Shown here one piece after another: positions 30,546 through 45,340 of a DNA stretch of 64,000 nucleotides (positions within the stretch are counted from its first letter, which is position 1; every line of letters starts with the position of its first letter). A program made the translations under genes and the position numbers. The DNA is taken from the NCBI RefSeq assembly GCF_964340395.1, contig NC_135571.1:14371046-14435045 (forward strand), written 5' to 3'. The notes beneath the pieces are model-generated. The model ran no database searches. It saw nothing but the letters and a program-made list of their open reading frames with translations, and was not told the origin of the DNA. Origin of the DNA: Glandiceps talaboti (lineage: Eukaryota; Hemichordata; Enteropneusta; Spengelidae).

Positions 30546-30647
30546 CAATAAGTTAAACTGACAATCTATTTCATTAGTATTACGTCTGCTATGTGATAAA
30601 TTCTTTCATTTAGAGTAGACTATGTTTCATTAAAAACTAACCATAGC

Positions 30648-30652
30648 GCACG

Positions 30653-30743
<91 letters not shown>

Positions 30744-30760
30744 ACACACACACACACATA
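30648..30760 (+). repeat. (CA)n microsatellite
   Basis: CGCA units followed by about 110 bp of CA with two single-base interruptions. Confidence 0.97.
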
Positions 30761-32826
30761 TTACAAAAAACGTCTACCCATTCGATTTCTCACCTAAAAC
30801 GCAACGGTAAAATAAATAGATATATCCGCAAGTTACAAAGTAAACCATCCATTCAGGATCTCCGGACTGCCTTAGACTTAGAGGCGAAAATTCTTTTAAA
30901 AGTCTGGGGGATTTAACGGTTAACTTTTAATGAACTGAGCAATCTCAATGAATAGAAGCACAAAATGCAATATCGTAGTATTCTCGCAAACAAGAACATG
31001 TATTTCTCGACTTTTTTTCAAACGAAATATTTGGAGTGTACAAGTATATTATTTAGCGTTGTTTTGCCGTGAAGGGAGTTTTCACGTGGTTCATGACAAA
31101 TACAGTATTGGTATTTTATAAACTGTAACATTTATTGGTGATTACTTTGACAGTCATGTAATAAAATAAGAATGAAGTGTGGTCATCACCCTTGTGATCT
31201 TTTCATGACATAGATCACCACAAACTGTGTCAAAGAAAGAAAATATTTACGATAATCTTAAAGACAGTATGACACTGTGTGCGGTAATCTTTGGCAAGGA
31301 TTGACGTAAATCTGTCCACTCCTTTACCAATATAGTTATTGTAATTCAACGTTACTGCCAACGTTTAATAAGATACTTAAACTTTAAAGACACACTTTTG
31401 ACATTATAGTTTGATATAGAACTTTACTTTCCGTATTCGTTGTCAAATATATCTTTCGTTCTTCAGTGTGAACTGTGAGTAAGTTTGTCACGTGACATCA
31501 TACTAAGGAGGACAGCCGAACTATGTCCACATTTTACGACCTGATAGTAGTTTTTTTACCTTTGACTTGTACGTAGTACAAAACAGTAAAATCAAACAGA
31601 CTTTCTAGCTATGTAGATGACTGTACTTACATCATTTTGACATTTTGACTGAGACTGACGTCATGTCTGCACCATGTCACTCCTCATCAACGGAAGTGAG
31701 AATTATGGAAACTTGTCGGAGTGAATCCAGATCTAATTAACAGGCAAACTTTGAGGAGATTTTCACCGATTGCTTTCAAAATTCTGAAAAGAAATTGGTG
31801 ATTTGATCTCAACCACTTGTGTTCATCATGTGACACGTGTTCGTTACGTCGATTCAGTTGGCAGTTGGAGATTGTATTCCAACTTCAATAATATACATGA
31901 TTAAGCAGTTTATTTTGAAATAAGTGCTCTGCAAACAGAATTCTATGTTCAGCTGCTATCCAAGCCAGTCAATCTCTCCGAGTATACCTCAATGGTATTA
32001 CAAGACAACAGAATCTCTCTATACAATTGCATATCAAACACAAATATATCTCGGTGCCACCTGTGTAAGTGGTATTGGCAGGTCACGTGACACAGAATTA
32101 AGAAGCATTCGGAATACATAGATAACAAATATTGCTTCGATATTTCAACCAATAAAACTACTTGACACAACCAGACTATGAAATTCGTTTCAACCAATAA
32201 AACTACTTGACACAACCAGACTATGAAATGAATTGGACAATACAATAAAAGTGGCACTCTACACTTTTTTGCGATGCAAGGAGATTTTGTTCCTGTCCGT
32301 GCTATAGATAAAATATTAGTGTCATTACAACGTGTGTGTCAAATTATAACACCGTGGATAATGTATCGTAAGGTGACGGTAGTGAAAATGAGACATATCA
32401 AGTTGGTAATGTACGCCGACATTTCAGATACATGGTAATGTAAATACAGCTATCTCGATTTTCACAAGCTTTCAACGAGATAGGCCACAGCAAAGTGCTA
32501 ATGAAAGAAAATATTGACGGCAATGTATAGATTTAATGACATGGTGTGTGGTAATCTTTGCCACCAATTCATATAAATCACATGCAATGTTTTCAACTCC
32601 AAGTCAATGGTCATACAGATTATTGACATCGTGTCTTGTCGATACATACATCAAAGATGACGACACTTTTCACTTCAAGCCCCAGTCCGACTTTTTTGTT
32701 TGCCTTGTTGTCACTGTCACGACCGCTGTCGACCCTCTTTCCCAAAAGTTAAGATTAATTTGGACATCGTCATATTGCTTAAATTGGTGGATATATCATA
32801 ATGGCAATGACTAATCCGTCTGCCTG
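30761..32826 (+). other. Intergenic, nothing recognised except a small duplication
   Basis: No convincing ORF. A 47-bp tandem duplication (TTCAACCAATAAAACTACTT, GACACAACCAGACTATGAAA) lies at 32144-32230. Confidence 0.45.
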
Positions 32827-32831
32827 CTTTT

Positions 32832-32832
32832 G

Positions 32833-32929
<97 letters not shown>

Positions 32930-32948
32930 GCCTGTCTGTCTGTATGTA

Positions 32949-32981
<33 letters not shown>

Positions 32982-32993
32982 GCCTGTCATATA
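32832..32993 (+). repeat. (CTGT)n microsatellite
   Basis: About 40 tetranucleotide units with CTGC and GTATGTAT interruptions. CLSVCLSV and TDRQ frames are artefacts. Confidence 0.98.
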
Positions 32994-35095
<2,102 letters not shown>

Positions 35096-35099
35096 ACCC

Positions 35100-35204
35100 C
35101 CACAAGCACGCACGCACAGACAGACACACACACACACATACATACATACATACATACATACATACATACATACATACACACATACACACACAGACACACA
35201 CACA

Positions 35205-35252
<48 letters not shown>

Positions 35253-35289
35253 CACACACACACATACATACATACATACATACATACAT

Positions 35290-35322
<33 letters not shown>

Positions 35323-35466
35323 GAGACACGCACGCACGCACGCACACACGCACGCGCACACACACACATACATACATACATACATACATACATACATACA
35401 TACATACATACATACATACATACATACATACATACATACATACATACATACATACATACATACATT
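35100..35466 (+). repeat. Compound (CA)n / (CATA)n / (CGCA)n microsatellite
   Basis: Alternating blocks of CATA, CACA and CGCA tetranucleotides over 366 bp. The block order CATA-CACA-CGCA-CACA-CATA is partly repeated, so a larger unit of about 170 bp may have been duplicated. Confidence 0.97.
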
Positions 35467-35643
35467 GACCATCCGTTTTGCCAAGTGTCAGTAAATATTC
35501 TATCCTGATTTTACACACAATGTCTAGTGATGACACACAACGTCTAGTGATGACGAAAACTATTTCAACGTCACCACCAGTAAAATAGTTGACAAACTGT
35601 ACAAAAGTATCTCAGTCTGTCATCTATTATGATAATTCCATCA

Positions 35644-35805
<162 letters not shown>

Positions 35806-36157
35806 GTTGTGTGGTGAAGCACACAAATGAGAAATCTGCTAGTTAAACTAGAAATGATTGCATACATTTTGGTATGTGTATACATACACAGTAACGAAAT
35901 CAATAAAGTTACAAATTATGCTCTAGCTATATACACTACTATAATGGATTTGTTCAATGAATAAAGTGTACATAAGATTGTTTCTAAACGTTTCAAAACT
36001 TCCACACACTAAATGACGTCATCAATATTGAGAACTAATCATTGCACATAAACAGTTTCGTAAATCGACTCAATATGGATTTAGTAGGTGTACTATTGAA
36101 TGTCAAAATGAGAATTAATAGTTGATAATATGCTACGATGTACGATAGAACATTAAC
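35806..36157 (+). other. Intergenic, nothing recognised
   Basis: Unique AT-rich sequence. Confidence 0.4.
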
Positions 36158-36442
36158 CACAGGGTACTCAAGCTTAACTAGTTTTGTTTACGAAAACAAA
36201 CAAACAAACAAACAAACAAACAAACAATAAATAAGTAAATAAATAATAAATATATATACTGACAGCATCAACAAGAGAGTAATTACAAAGCATTATCAAC
36301 AACAGGAATTACTATATGTTTTCATATATGTGAAATGGTACAATTGTGGGGTATGTACAATTGTTTGTTTGTTTGTTTGTTTGTTTGTTTGTTTGTTTGT
36401 TTGTTTGTTTTCGTAAACATAACGAAGCCTGGGTGCCCTGTG
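36158..36442. mobile_element. MITE-like foldback element, 285 bp
   Basis: Inverted ends CACAGGGTACTCAAGCTT (36158) and AAGCCTGGGTGCCCTGTG (ending 36442), with internal arms TTTACGAAAAC(AAAC)n at 36187-36226 and (GTTT)nGTTTTCGTAAA at 36361-36418. The flanks CATTAAC (36151-36157) and CATTGAC (36443-36449) could be a 7-bp target duplication with one mismatch. No coding capacity: a non-autonomous element. Confidence 0.65.
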
Positions 36443-36607
36443 CATTGACAACCACGTCGTCTTAAAACAACACAGATATGTTTACATTAATAACACAACT
36501 GCCGAAATCTAAGCATTGACAAAATGGAACCTTTACAAACGCAGAAAGTAAATATTATTTAAAATGAATTAGCACAGCAGGTTGGAACAGCAGATACTTG
36601 TATTACA

Positions 36608-36740
36608 TTTCATGGTGTGATAAAAAAAGTTTTATGGCCTCTTTATGTGTACATGAAATGCCAGGGAAACTTCTGATTTGTTTGTGAATGTAAACTATTG
36701 TATAAAGAGGCCATAAAACTGTTCTTATCAAATGATGAAA
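36608..36740. repeat. 130-bp hairpin-forming inverted repeat
   Basis: AGTTTTATGGCCTCTTTAT (36628-36646) and ATAAAGAGGCCATAAAACT (36702-36720) are perfect 19-bp complements. The arms extend outwards with mismatches through TGATAA/TTATCA and ATTTCAT/ATGAAAT, to about 37 bp each, with a loop of about 55 bp. Confidence 0.85.
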
Positions 36741-37540
36741 TATAACACAAGTCTCATTGCAATGTTCATCATTGCAATGCTTCAATGTGGGCAGTTGTAA
36801 ATCAAATGCAGACACAAGGATTTTTCATCACCCAGCAGAACAATAATGAACTGACTTTGGAGAATGAGATACCACCGTCAGTCGTATTATGTTACTAATA
36901 CGTTTAATATCGTAGATGATAGATTTACACACTAAGAATCTACCATCACCACCTTCTATGACATCATATCCAGGGGTGTATCATTCTCTGTGTGGGTAAC
37001 GAAGAGAGTCGCGTGGCGTGGGAATGGCACAATGTTTATTTAGATACGAGTGATCCTGAACTTTGATTCACCATCATGTGAAGTAGTGTTATCTATTTTT
37101 ATCTACTCTGTCGACGTGTACAGTTCACTGTTCTTTTAAAGTGACATCAACTGAGTTTGTAAGATATTCTTACGCTGATAATAATATTGACATAAAGTAA
37201 AAACGATGTATGTCTTCCAAGACATTAATATTCGTCTTCAGTTGTTCTTAGTGCAATTGTTGACATAAAAGGGGTGTTGACTTCCTAGACATTTTACTAA
37301 TATTTTTAGCGTGATACTAAATTAGGTGACTGAATAGTTAAACATGTATAAGGGACCGGTCAGTTTCTTCGGTCTGGGGGGGAGGGGGAGGTGGATTGGT
37401 TTGGGTCACCCTGTTTTTGAAATTGGCAGTGGGGAGTGGGGGGGTCATGCTGTTTTTGAAAATTGTGAATAGGGGGCCATTGTGTTTTGGATTTTGATGG
37501 AAGAAAAAATCCACGAATCTACAGTGGCATGATCTTGTCT
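36741..37540 (+). other. Intergenic, G-rich in part
   Basis: No ORF. G-rich runs at 37374-37400 and 37427-37445. Confidence 0.4.
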
Positions 37541-37559
37541 GAACTGTTGATGTTATTAA

Positions 37560-38000
37560 AGTGTTTTTTCACTATGTAGTTGCTTTTTACATGTTGGTGC
37601 TGTCTTGTAAACCTTGGATATATTGTCTGAAAGGGTCTGAATAGCCTAAAAATTGGCTTTAAGAGTAAAAACCTCCAGATCTTCTAGGGTGAGACCCCCT
37701 AGGACCCCGTGAGAAGTTAACATATCCCCATCTCTCTCTTTCCCCTACCTTTTATACTGTCAAGATGCTATTAAACTTTAAAAACAAAACATTCAACCCT
37801 ACGCGTAGTTGCTATAGTTACATGTTGTTGCTGTCTTCTAAAGCTTGGAAATCGTTGCCCAAAACGGCCTGAATAGCCTAAAAATTGGCTTTAAGTGTAA
37901 CTAAACCTCCAGATCTTCTAGGACCCCCATTAGAGGTGTATATATTCTCAATACAAAGCTTTCCCCCTACCTTTTACTTTCAAGATGCTATTAAACTTCT
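37560..38000 (+). repeat. Diverged 230-bp tandem duplication
   Basis: 37577-37770 and 37807-37998 share, in order, GTAGTTGCT, CTGTCTT, GAATAGCCTAAAAATTGGCT, AAACCTCCAGATCTTCTAGG, CCCCTACCTTTTA and TCAAGATGCTATTAAACTT. The origin is unknown; it may be two copies of an interspersed repeat. Confidence 0.8.
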
Positions 38001-38187
38001 TTTTGAATATATGTAGTCACTAATTTAGTATGATGCCATCATTTAAAGTATTTAGTCAAGCAGTCCACTCTGAGTCACGATCAAATACCTGTCATGGGGG
38101 GGGGGGTTTCCGATGTTTTAGAATTGAATGATGGAGGGGGGGGGTCAGCAGCAAGTGATGGTTAGAAACACACTACACTATATATAA

Positions 38188-38191
38188 GTAT

Positions 38192-38245
<54 letters not shown>

Positions 38246-38330
38246 TAGGACTCTGAGAGTGAGGGGAATAATGAATGATGAGAAGGTTGTGGAGAGTATA
38301 AGAGACTGACTGACTGACTGACTGACTGGA

Positions 38331-38374
<44 letters not shown>

Positions 38375-38404
38375 TGACTGACTGACTGACTGACTGACTG
38401 GCAA
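38188..38404 (+). repeat. (CAGA)n and (GACT)n/(GGCT)n microsatellites
   Basis: CAGA at 38193-38246, then after 60 bp a GACT/GGCT/GACT block at 38305-38402. Confidence 0.97.
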
Positions 38405-40015
38405 TTAATAATTACTGCTGTCTGTGCCACACAGGTCTTTGCATTCAAGTTTTCGTTTTCAATATATAGCATTCTTGCAAACCATAGCTGTTATTTCATC
38501 CGCGAACTTCGAAATAAGAAGTAGAGCACGTACTGGACGGTGCCGTAAAAGAGGCCGTGATTTGCGACAATTAATGATATATACAACGTTAACTGTGTAT
38601 TGTGTCGTAAAAGTTCAAAAGGTTCATATTGTTTTTCAATAATTTCTGCCGGAGCAACGATCATGGCGGATACGTTTCGGACGGTGCAGAGTTCAAGAAC
38701 AAAAAAGACCAATCTGTCTCAATTTTTGTCGGCCCTATAGAAAAACCCACCGACTCCACCCCACCCCCACTCCCGGCTGAAGGCAATAACCGATCCCTAT
38801 TCAAATTTGAACCACGCATAATTCGAACACGAGCTAATTAAGTTTTTCGATTGCACTTGTTGTACAAATGTAATACGTCATACTAATTGAACATTAATCC
38901 CGACAACAGACTTTGTGAAATAATGGTGACTGTGTTTATAATAATTACTAATGTTTGCAATATGCTAATTAATAACTCATCGGTGTCACAGCTGGTGAAA
39001 GTGGACAAAGGCTCTATGAAAATTAACAAAAAACGCTGACAATTCTCTGTCGATTGGAGTTTGGACTTTTCAAAGACCCCTTATAGCCACAGTCCATTGT
39101 CACGGTACCGGCCTGTATAATGACATGTTGACCTGTCCCACATTGTATTACGAATATTACACACGATCTACATCCATGCAAATCATATTGTCCTGGTAAC
39201 AAAACTACTTAATTAATGGAGTCAATGTTTTTGTTTGTTTGTTCGTGTATTCTTTCACTCCCTCCAAACTGATTTCTTTTTTGTAACTATTTTTATTTTG
39301 ACAACTTGCTTGTGTTCTTTACTGATGACGATTATATACAAGCCATGCGTCTATATACGTTTAGAAACTCCTATTATCTAGACAGTATGCCTGGAACTTT
39401 TTATATTAAAAGCCATTAGCAATATATTTGTATTACACATATTATCACAATCATTTACAAAAATTGTTGACCTAAAATCCACTTTCGGTATTTAGTATCT
39501 AGTCATTCTAGAAATACATGGATGACAAGTGTCCTTTTCAGTTACTGTATAATACACAGTAAATCTAAATTGTGCAGTCTATATCATGTACTGTGTCAAA
39601 AACTGGGTATCTAGGCAGGCTGCTATGTAGTCAATATGAGAAACTAGAAACAATACCAAAACCCTAGCTATGTTGTACAAGAAGAAGACTCATCACTTAA
39701 CGTATTTCGAATGCACTTGTTAATTTTCATTTGTATGTACAAATTTATATTTCGTTTCGGGAAAAGAACATTCGTGTACACACCTGTGTGAAATAATAGT
39801 GTTTGTAATTATTACTAGTGTTTGCAATATGGCCGTTTCTATGGTTACCAATTACTCTGATGTGCACCATCTGGTTAAATATAGACATGTAATTATTCTC
39901 ATCTGTTGTCAAACTCTCATTACCTATGTATGTAGACTAGATGAACATTAACACAAACGATATTGGAAATATAGTCAGTTATATCGACAAACTATGGTAT
40001 GGTATTCACCAATCG
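38405..40015 (+). other. Intergenic with one small ORF in good start context
   Basis: Mostly unremarkable. ATG at 38663 in context GATCATGGCG opens a 25-codon ORF, MADTFRTVQSSRTKKTNLSQ..., stop at 38738-38740. It lies in a less AT-rich island, with no evidence of conservation. Confidence 0.35.
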
Positions 40016-40029
40016 ATAGTCAGTTATAT

Positions 40030-40210
40030 CGACAAGCTATAGCGATAGCGATAGCGGCCCCTCCCCCTGTCATTTAGTCCTTTATAGCGATAACGGTCCC
40101 TCCCCCTGTCATTTAGTCCTTTATAGCGATAGTGGCCCCTCCCCCTGTAATTTAGTCCTTCTTGCGATAGTGGCCCCTCCCCCTGTAATTTAGTCCAGTC
40201 CTTTATAGTT
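40030..40210 (+). repeat. About 45-bp tandem repeat, 4 copies
   Basis: The unit is GCGATAGTGGCCCCTCCCCC, TGTCATTTAGTCCTTTATA. Confidence 0.9.
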
Positions 40211-40391
40211 ATTCACCGACAGAGTAAAATGAATAATGTGCGCCGTACCGATGCGACAATATTCAACTTTATAAATAAATTAATGATGACGTCATAAACG
40301 ACACAATCTATTTGTCCACAATTCGTCCGTGGAGTAATGTGACGTAGAAGAGATCATGTGACGTCACAACGTACATGTTTTGCAATTTCTA

Positions 40392-40571
<180 letters not shown>

Positions 40572-40659
40572 CTCCCTTTGGTTTGTTTTGTTTTGTTTTG
40601 TTCGTTTCTGTATGTGATTTACTAGTCATATTTTCTCTATTTTGTAGTAGTGTATGTAT

Positions 40660-40762
40660 CTTTAATTTTGCCAGTGCTGCTCCTTAAAAGGGATGCAACA
40701 AATAAATAAATAAACAAATAAACAAATAAATAAATAAATAAATAAATAAAATAAAATAAAAT
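40660..40762 (+). mobile_element. Probable LINE 3' tail fragment with (AAAT)n
   Basis: TGCTGCTCCTTAAAAGGGAT followed by GCAACAAATAAATAAATAAA and about 15 AAAT/AAAC units. The structure is like the 3' end of a 5'-truncated non-LTR element; no coding part remains. Confidence 0.4.
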
Positions 40763-40849
40763 TATGTGGACTACTCCTAAATACACGTTGTGCATTTGAA
40801 ACATTACATGTAGAACATACAATATATACATATACATATATACAATTTC

Positions 40850-41140
40850 TCACAGACAGTGCTCGACTACCTCGACACAGGAGACAAATTCTATATTCCA
40901 AAAGTTAATCTCACTTTGAGCCAACACAGTTTTAAGTACACATCCACAAAACACTGGAACTCATTACCTGACCAACTGAAAAAGATAGGAACAAGATCTA
41001 CCTTTGAATCCAAATTAAAACAGTATTTACTAGATAAATTATTTTGAAACATCGTTATAAACCCTCATTTGCCCCTTGGATAAATTTTCGACAGGCGTAA
41101 TTTTTTTGTATTAAGACATTACTGTTCATGCATATGTTTT
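40850..41140 (+). mobile_element. LINE C-terminal fragment (5'-truncated non-LTR retrotransposon)
   Basis: A 62-codon frame (40859-41047) with HSFKYTSTKHWNSLPDQLKK and STFESKLKQYLLDKLF. The pattern F-x-Y-x(4)-WN-x-LP, then F-x-x-LK-x-x-L, is the typical C-terminal tail of non-LTR retrotransposon ORF2 proteins. The stop is intact, then about 90 bp of 3' sequence leads into (GT)n. No reverse transcriptase is left upstream. Confidence 0.7.

Positions 41141-41187
<47 letters not shown>
41141..41187 (+). repeat. (GT)n microsatellite
   Basis: About 22 GT units. Confidence 0.97.
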
Positions 41188-41188
<1 letters not shown>

Positions 41189-41261
41189 ACTTGATTATTT
41201 CATTTTCCTCACTTGATATGTAAATTTGGTTGTTGTGATTTCGACCTCTGACAAATTAATA

Positions 41262-41332
41262 ATAATTAATATATACATAAACATATACAATATTTACATA
41301 TACAATATATACATATACAATATACATATACA

Positions 41333-41378
<46 letters not shown>

Positions 41379-41497
41379 ATATATATACATATACAATATA
41401 TACATATACAATATATAAATATACAATATACATATACATGCAATATATATATACATGCAATATATACATATACAATATATACATATACAATATAGAT
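41262..41497 (+). repeat. AT-rich microsatellite: (ATACATATACAATAT)n and (AT)n
   Basis: ACATATACAATAT-type units surround a pure AT core of about 45 bp at 41333-41376. Confidence 0.95.
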
Positions 41498-43036
41498 CTA
41501 TAGAGTAAAATTTTATTTGATAAATCTCAGGATCAAGGATTCTGTCACGTGACACGCAATGTTGATACTACTTTGGTACCAGCACTGCAACCACACAGTG
41601 ACGTCATAGAATTTTATTACGTCATCGGTGTTTTAGGCGTTGTCAAGGCTACATAAAAGCCAGGATTGAACTGAAAATAATTTGCCATTTTTTTTATAAA
41701 TTACAGGAAGTACACGTTACGTGCTTGAAATTGTTTACAACAATAACAGTGTGGTGAGGTGCATTATATAGTATCAATCACGTACACGTCCAAAAAACCT
41801 AGTAACCTCAATATAAGGCAATAAATTCTAGACAACCTATATACGAGTGACCTTTGACACGACGGTTGACCTTTGACACGACGGTTGACCCTCCCCACTT
41901 CACACAAAATACAATAAACCACTATTCAAATGTGACAATTGAACAAATGTAGACCTAAAATCCAGGATCATAGGAAACCTGGTCATAAGTTTTGAATTAC
42001 ATAACTTATATCTTGTCATTTCATCCTTTGATGGTCAGTTTATATCCCTTAGTGATATTTTACATAGTTTTCCATCGTCGTAAAATCACTAGCCTCTTTG
42101 CGGCGCTCACGTCAGCGGAATAAATGTTATTCTGGCTTTTGAGAATGAGTTTTCCTTTTGTCGATGTCCCACTTCATTATTTGTTGTTAGGATGATTAAC
42201 ATAATTAAAGAACCGACCAACACTCAATAGTTCTTTTCTTTGTAGACAGTCGATAAGTCACACCGACCAAGTACCATGCAGACATAGTTTCATACCAAGG
42301 TGTAACAATTCTAGAATTAGTATATATGTATCATGTAACCATGATAACGTTGTACATATTTACTGAGATGTGTGAACAGCTGTGACATATAACGATTTAT
42401 TTGTCCTTATTGATTGATACTCATTGAAGTATTACTGTTGATTTATAATTCACAAACAAAAAAATATCTACACAGGCAAAACATACTAACGTACTACCAC
42501 TGCCAACCAGAAAGTTTTAGAAACACCTTCTGATATCTTTGTTAGGTTTTTATTTGATTCCATCCTTAGCTGGTCGTACTTCCTAATCCTCGTAATGACG
42601 ACCACCTAAGGATTTATCTCAACAGCCCAGTGGACAGGTTAACTTTTTTGATATTTTGATGTATTATTTTCATTTGTAAAGACTTAGTGTAAATCTGGAT
42701 TGAGATAACTGAAACCTAAAGATTGTGATGTAATAATTTGGCATATTTGCTAAGAAAAAATGGATCGTGTTTAGAGTTTAAATTGGGTTGCACTATGCCT
42801 TTTTAATTACACAAACAAACTACATGCACATATATAGTCAATGTCTAATTCGATGTGGTGTTGTTTTGTGTTCATAGTGATATCAAGTATTGTACTTAGT
42901 ATATCATTGTATATTCGTGTACGTTATCAGTATCTGCATTTTGTGTAATTGGTAACCAAAAACCTCGTGTGAGACGTAAAATTAAAATACACTGCTGCTT
43001 AAGTGAAATTCTATAGTCTCTCTAGTTTGGTTGTGT
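41498..43036 (+). other. Intergenic, nothing recognised
   Basis: Unique AT-rich sequence. The only repeat noted is a 20-bp tandem copy of TGACCTTTGACACGACGGT at 41848-41888. Confidence 0.4.
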
Positions 43037-43037
43037 T

Positions 43038-43152
43038 CATACATACATACATACATACATACATACGTACGTACGTACGTACGTACGTACGTACGTACAT
43101 ACATACATACATACATACGTACGTACGTACGTACGTACGTACGTACGTACAT

Positions 43153-43186
<34 letters not shown>

Positions 43187-43230
43187 TCATACATACATAC
43201 ATACATACATACATACATACATACATACAT

Positions 43231-43269
<39 letters not shown>

Positions 43270-43272
43270 CAT

Positions 43273-43303
<31 letters not shown>

Positions 43304-43372
43304 TACATACATACATACATACATACATACATACATACATACATACATACATACATACATACATACATACAT

Positions 43373-43411
<39 letters not shown>

Positions 43412-43431
43412 CATACATACATACATACATA
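43038..43431 (+). repeat. (CATA)n with (CGTA)n and (CA)n blocks
   Basis: CATA units alternate with two blocks of CGTA (about 43066-43098 and 43118-43150), each fully self-complementary, and several CA blocks. Confidence 0.97.
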
Positions 43432-44285
43432 GCTGTTCTCTGTTCAAGACATCATATATGCCATTGAAAGTATGGATAAGGGTAAAGCGTCCGGCCTTGA
43501 TGACATTTGCATTGAGCACTTATATTGTAATTTATGCGGGTAGCAGGTTTTCTGTCTTTTTGGCCATACTCTTCAATATTTGTATGTTACACGGGTATTT
43601 GCCATCTGATATGATTTCCACCATTCAAGATAAGGCTTGGGATGTCACTGCTAAGGGTAATTATAGATCTATTGCCCTTTCATCTGTCATTTCAAATGTG
43701 ATGTAGCAAGTTCTACTCAGCTATACAGAGTCACATTTGTATACTTCGTTTTAATACTAAACACTCTATTGACAAATGTATCTATCTCCTGAAAGAAGTT
43801 ATTCAATTTTATAAGTATCATAAGAGTCCAGTGTTTTTATGTTTTATGGATGTTTCTAAAGAATTCGTTCTGGTTAATCACTGGTCACTTTGTAAGAAGC
43901 TTTTATTAAGAGGTGGTCCTGTAATGTTTGTTGGTTTGCTGGGTTTCTGGTATCGATCTCAGCAAGTATGTTTTAAATGGGTATCTGCCGTCTCCTCCAC
44001 CGTCACTGTAACAGTTCTCAATGGCGTTCAGGGGTTTTATTTCCACGATTTGTTTTATGTGTACACGGATATGCTGAGTCATCCTCTCCTCTGGTAAAGA
44101 TGTGTGACTGCTTCAGAAGTAGACTGTTAAATTTAATTTACCGTACGGTAATTGTTTTCAGTCCGTCTAACAAGGTTTTACAAAAACTTATTCATGTTTG
44201 TGACTCGGGATATTTATGGTATCGAACATGATATTATCTATAAATTAGAGAAAAAACAGTTTTTATGGTTGTCATGCCCAAACAT

Positions 44286-44752
44286 GTTTTTTTGGTGTTG
44301 TGTGTTGTGTGTTGGGGAGGGAATTTGAATAAACAATTGAAAGGTGGCATAGATAAAATTGTTAAGAGAGCGGGTTCTGTTATAGGCAAAAGACAAGAGA
44401 AATTTGAGGAGATATACAATAAGAGAGTTTTGAAAAAGCTGTTAACAATTCTAGACCCCTTTTTGTAACTGTAAGAGCACTTTTAGCGAACGATTTAATT
44501 TACCAAAGATTGTAACTGAGCGCTTCAGGAATTCTTTTTTTACCACAGGCAATAAGAATTTTTAATGACCAGTGTTGAGCTGCAGTGCAGTGATCTTGTG
44601 GGTTTTGAGTTTTGAATTATTGTAGCTATTTAAATTTAACATTACATGTATGTGTATCTTGTTGTGTATCTGTAATAATTGTATCATTTTGTATTTTGTG
44701 AATTGTTATACTGTTGGCAGTGTCCCAATTTCCCCATGTGGGATCAATAAAG

Positions 44753-44784
<32 letters not shown>
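44286..44784 (+). mobile_element. 5'-truncated LINE 3' end inserted in the older LINE, with AAACAT target duplication
   Basis: The frame 44265-44468 encodes GIDKIVKRAGSVIGKRQEKF and YNKRVLKKLLTIL, a LINE C-terminal tail. It is followed by TERFRNSF and a 3' end AATAAAGTATTTATT then (ATT)n at 44755-44784. AAACAT at 44280-44285 recurs at 44785-44790. Across it the host LINE reading resumes: PKH before and KHLRLLNTS after. This is a clean target-primed insertion of 499 bp. Confidence 0.85.
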
Positions 44785-44786
<2 letters not shown>

Positions 44787-45124
44787 ACATCTTCGGCTTT
44801 TGAACACTTCTGTTATTTCTTTGAATAAAGAAATACTGGGTGTATTTGTTAGTAGCTTCATGGATGATGACAAATGCGTTTATTCTTCATACATGGTAAC
44901 TTTCTGTGCAGGACTTTTCCTTTTTGTTCTAGTCAAGTTAAGGTTTACTAGGTTATTTAAGTCTTTTTGTTCTAATTTATAATGTTGTCATCTGCGGTCT
45001 AATTTTAAGTTGAGAACATACAACAAAGTTTGAGTTGTGTACAATAATTGTGTTAGAAGGTTTTTTAATTTGTCAAAATGGTGTAGTAGAAGTACTCTGT
45101 TTAAATTTCTTATTCAGTTTTGTC

Positions 45125-45340
45125 TTTTAGTGAATTTGTCATGAAAAGTGTAGTGGCAGACAGTAGCAATGTGTATGTACAGTCTGTCTATACATGTATG
45201 TAAAGTGTAGTGGCAGACAGTAGCAATGTATATGTACAGTCTGTCTATGCATGTATGTAAAGTGTAGTGGCAGACAGTAGCAATGTGTATGTACAGTCTG
45301 TTTATTCATGTATGTAAAGTGTAGTGGCAGACAGAGATAT
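45125..45340 (+). repeat. About 57-bp tandem repeat in LINE 3' region, 3-4 copies
   Basis: The unit is AAAGTGTAGTGGCAGACAGT, AGCAATGTGTATGTACAGTC, TGTCTATACATGTATGT. Confidence 0.9.
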
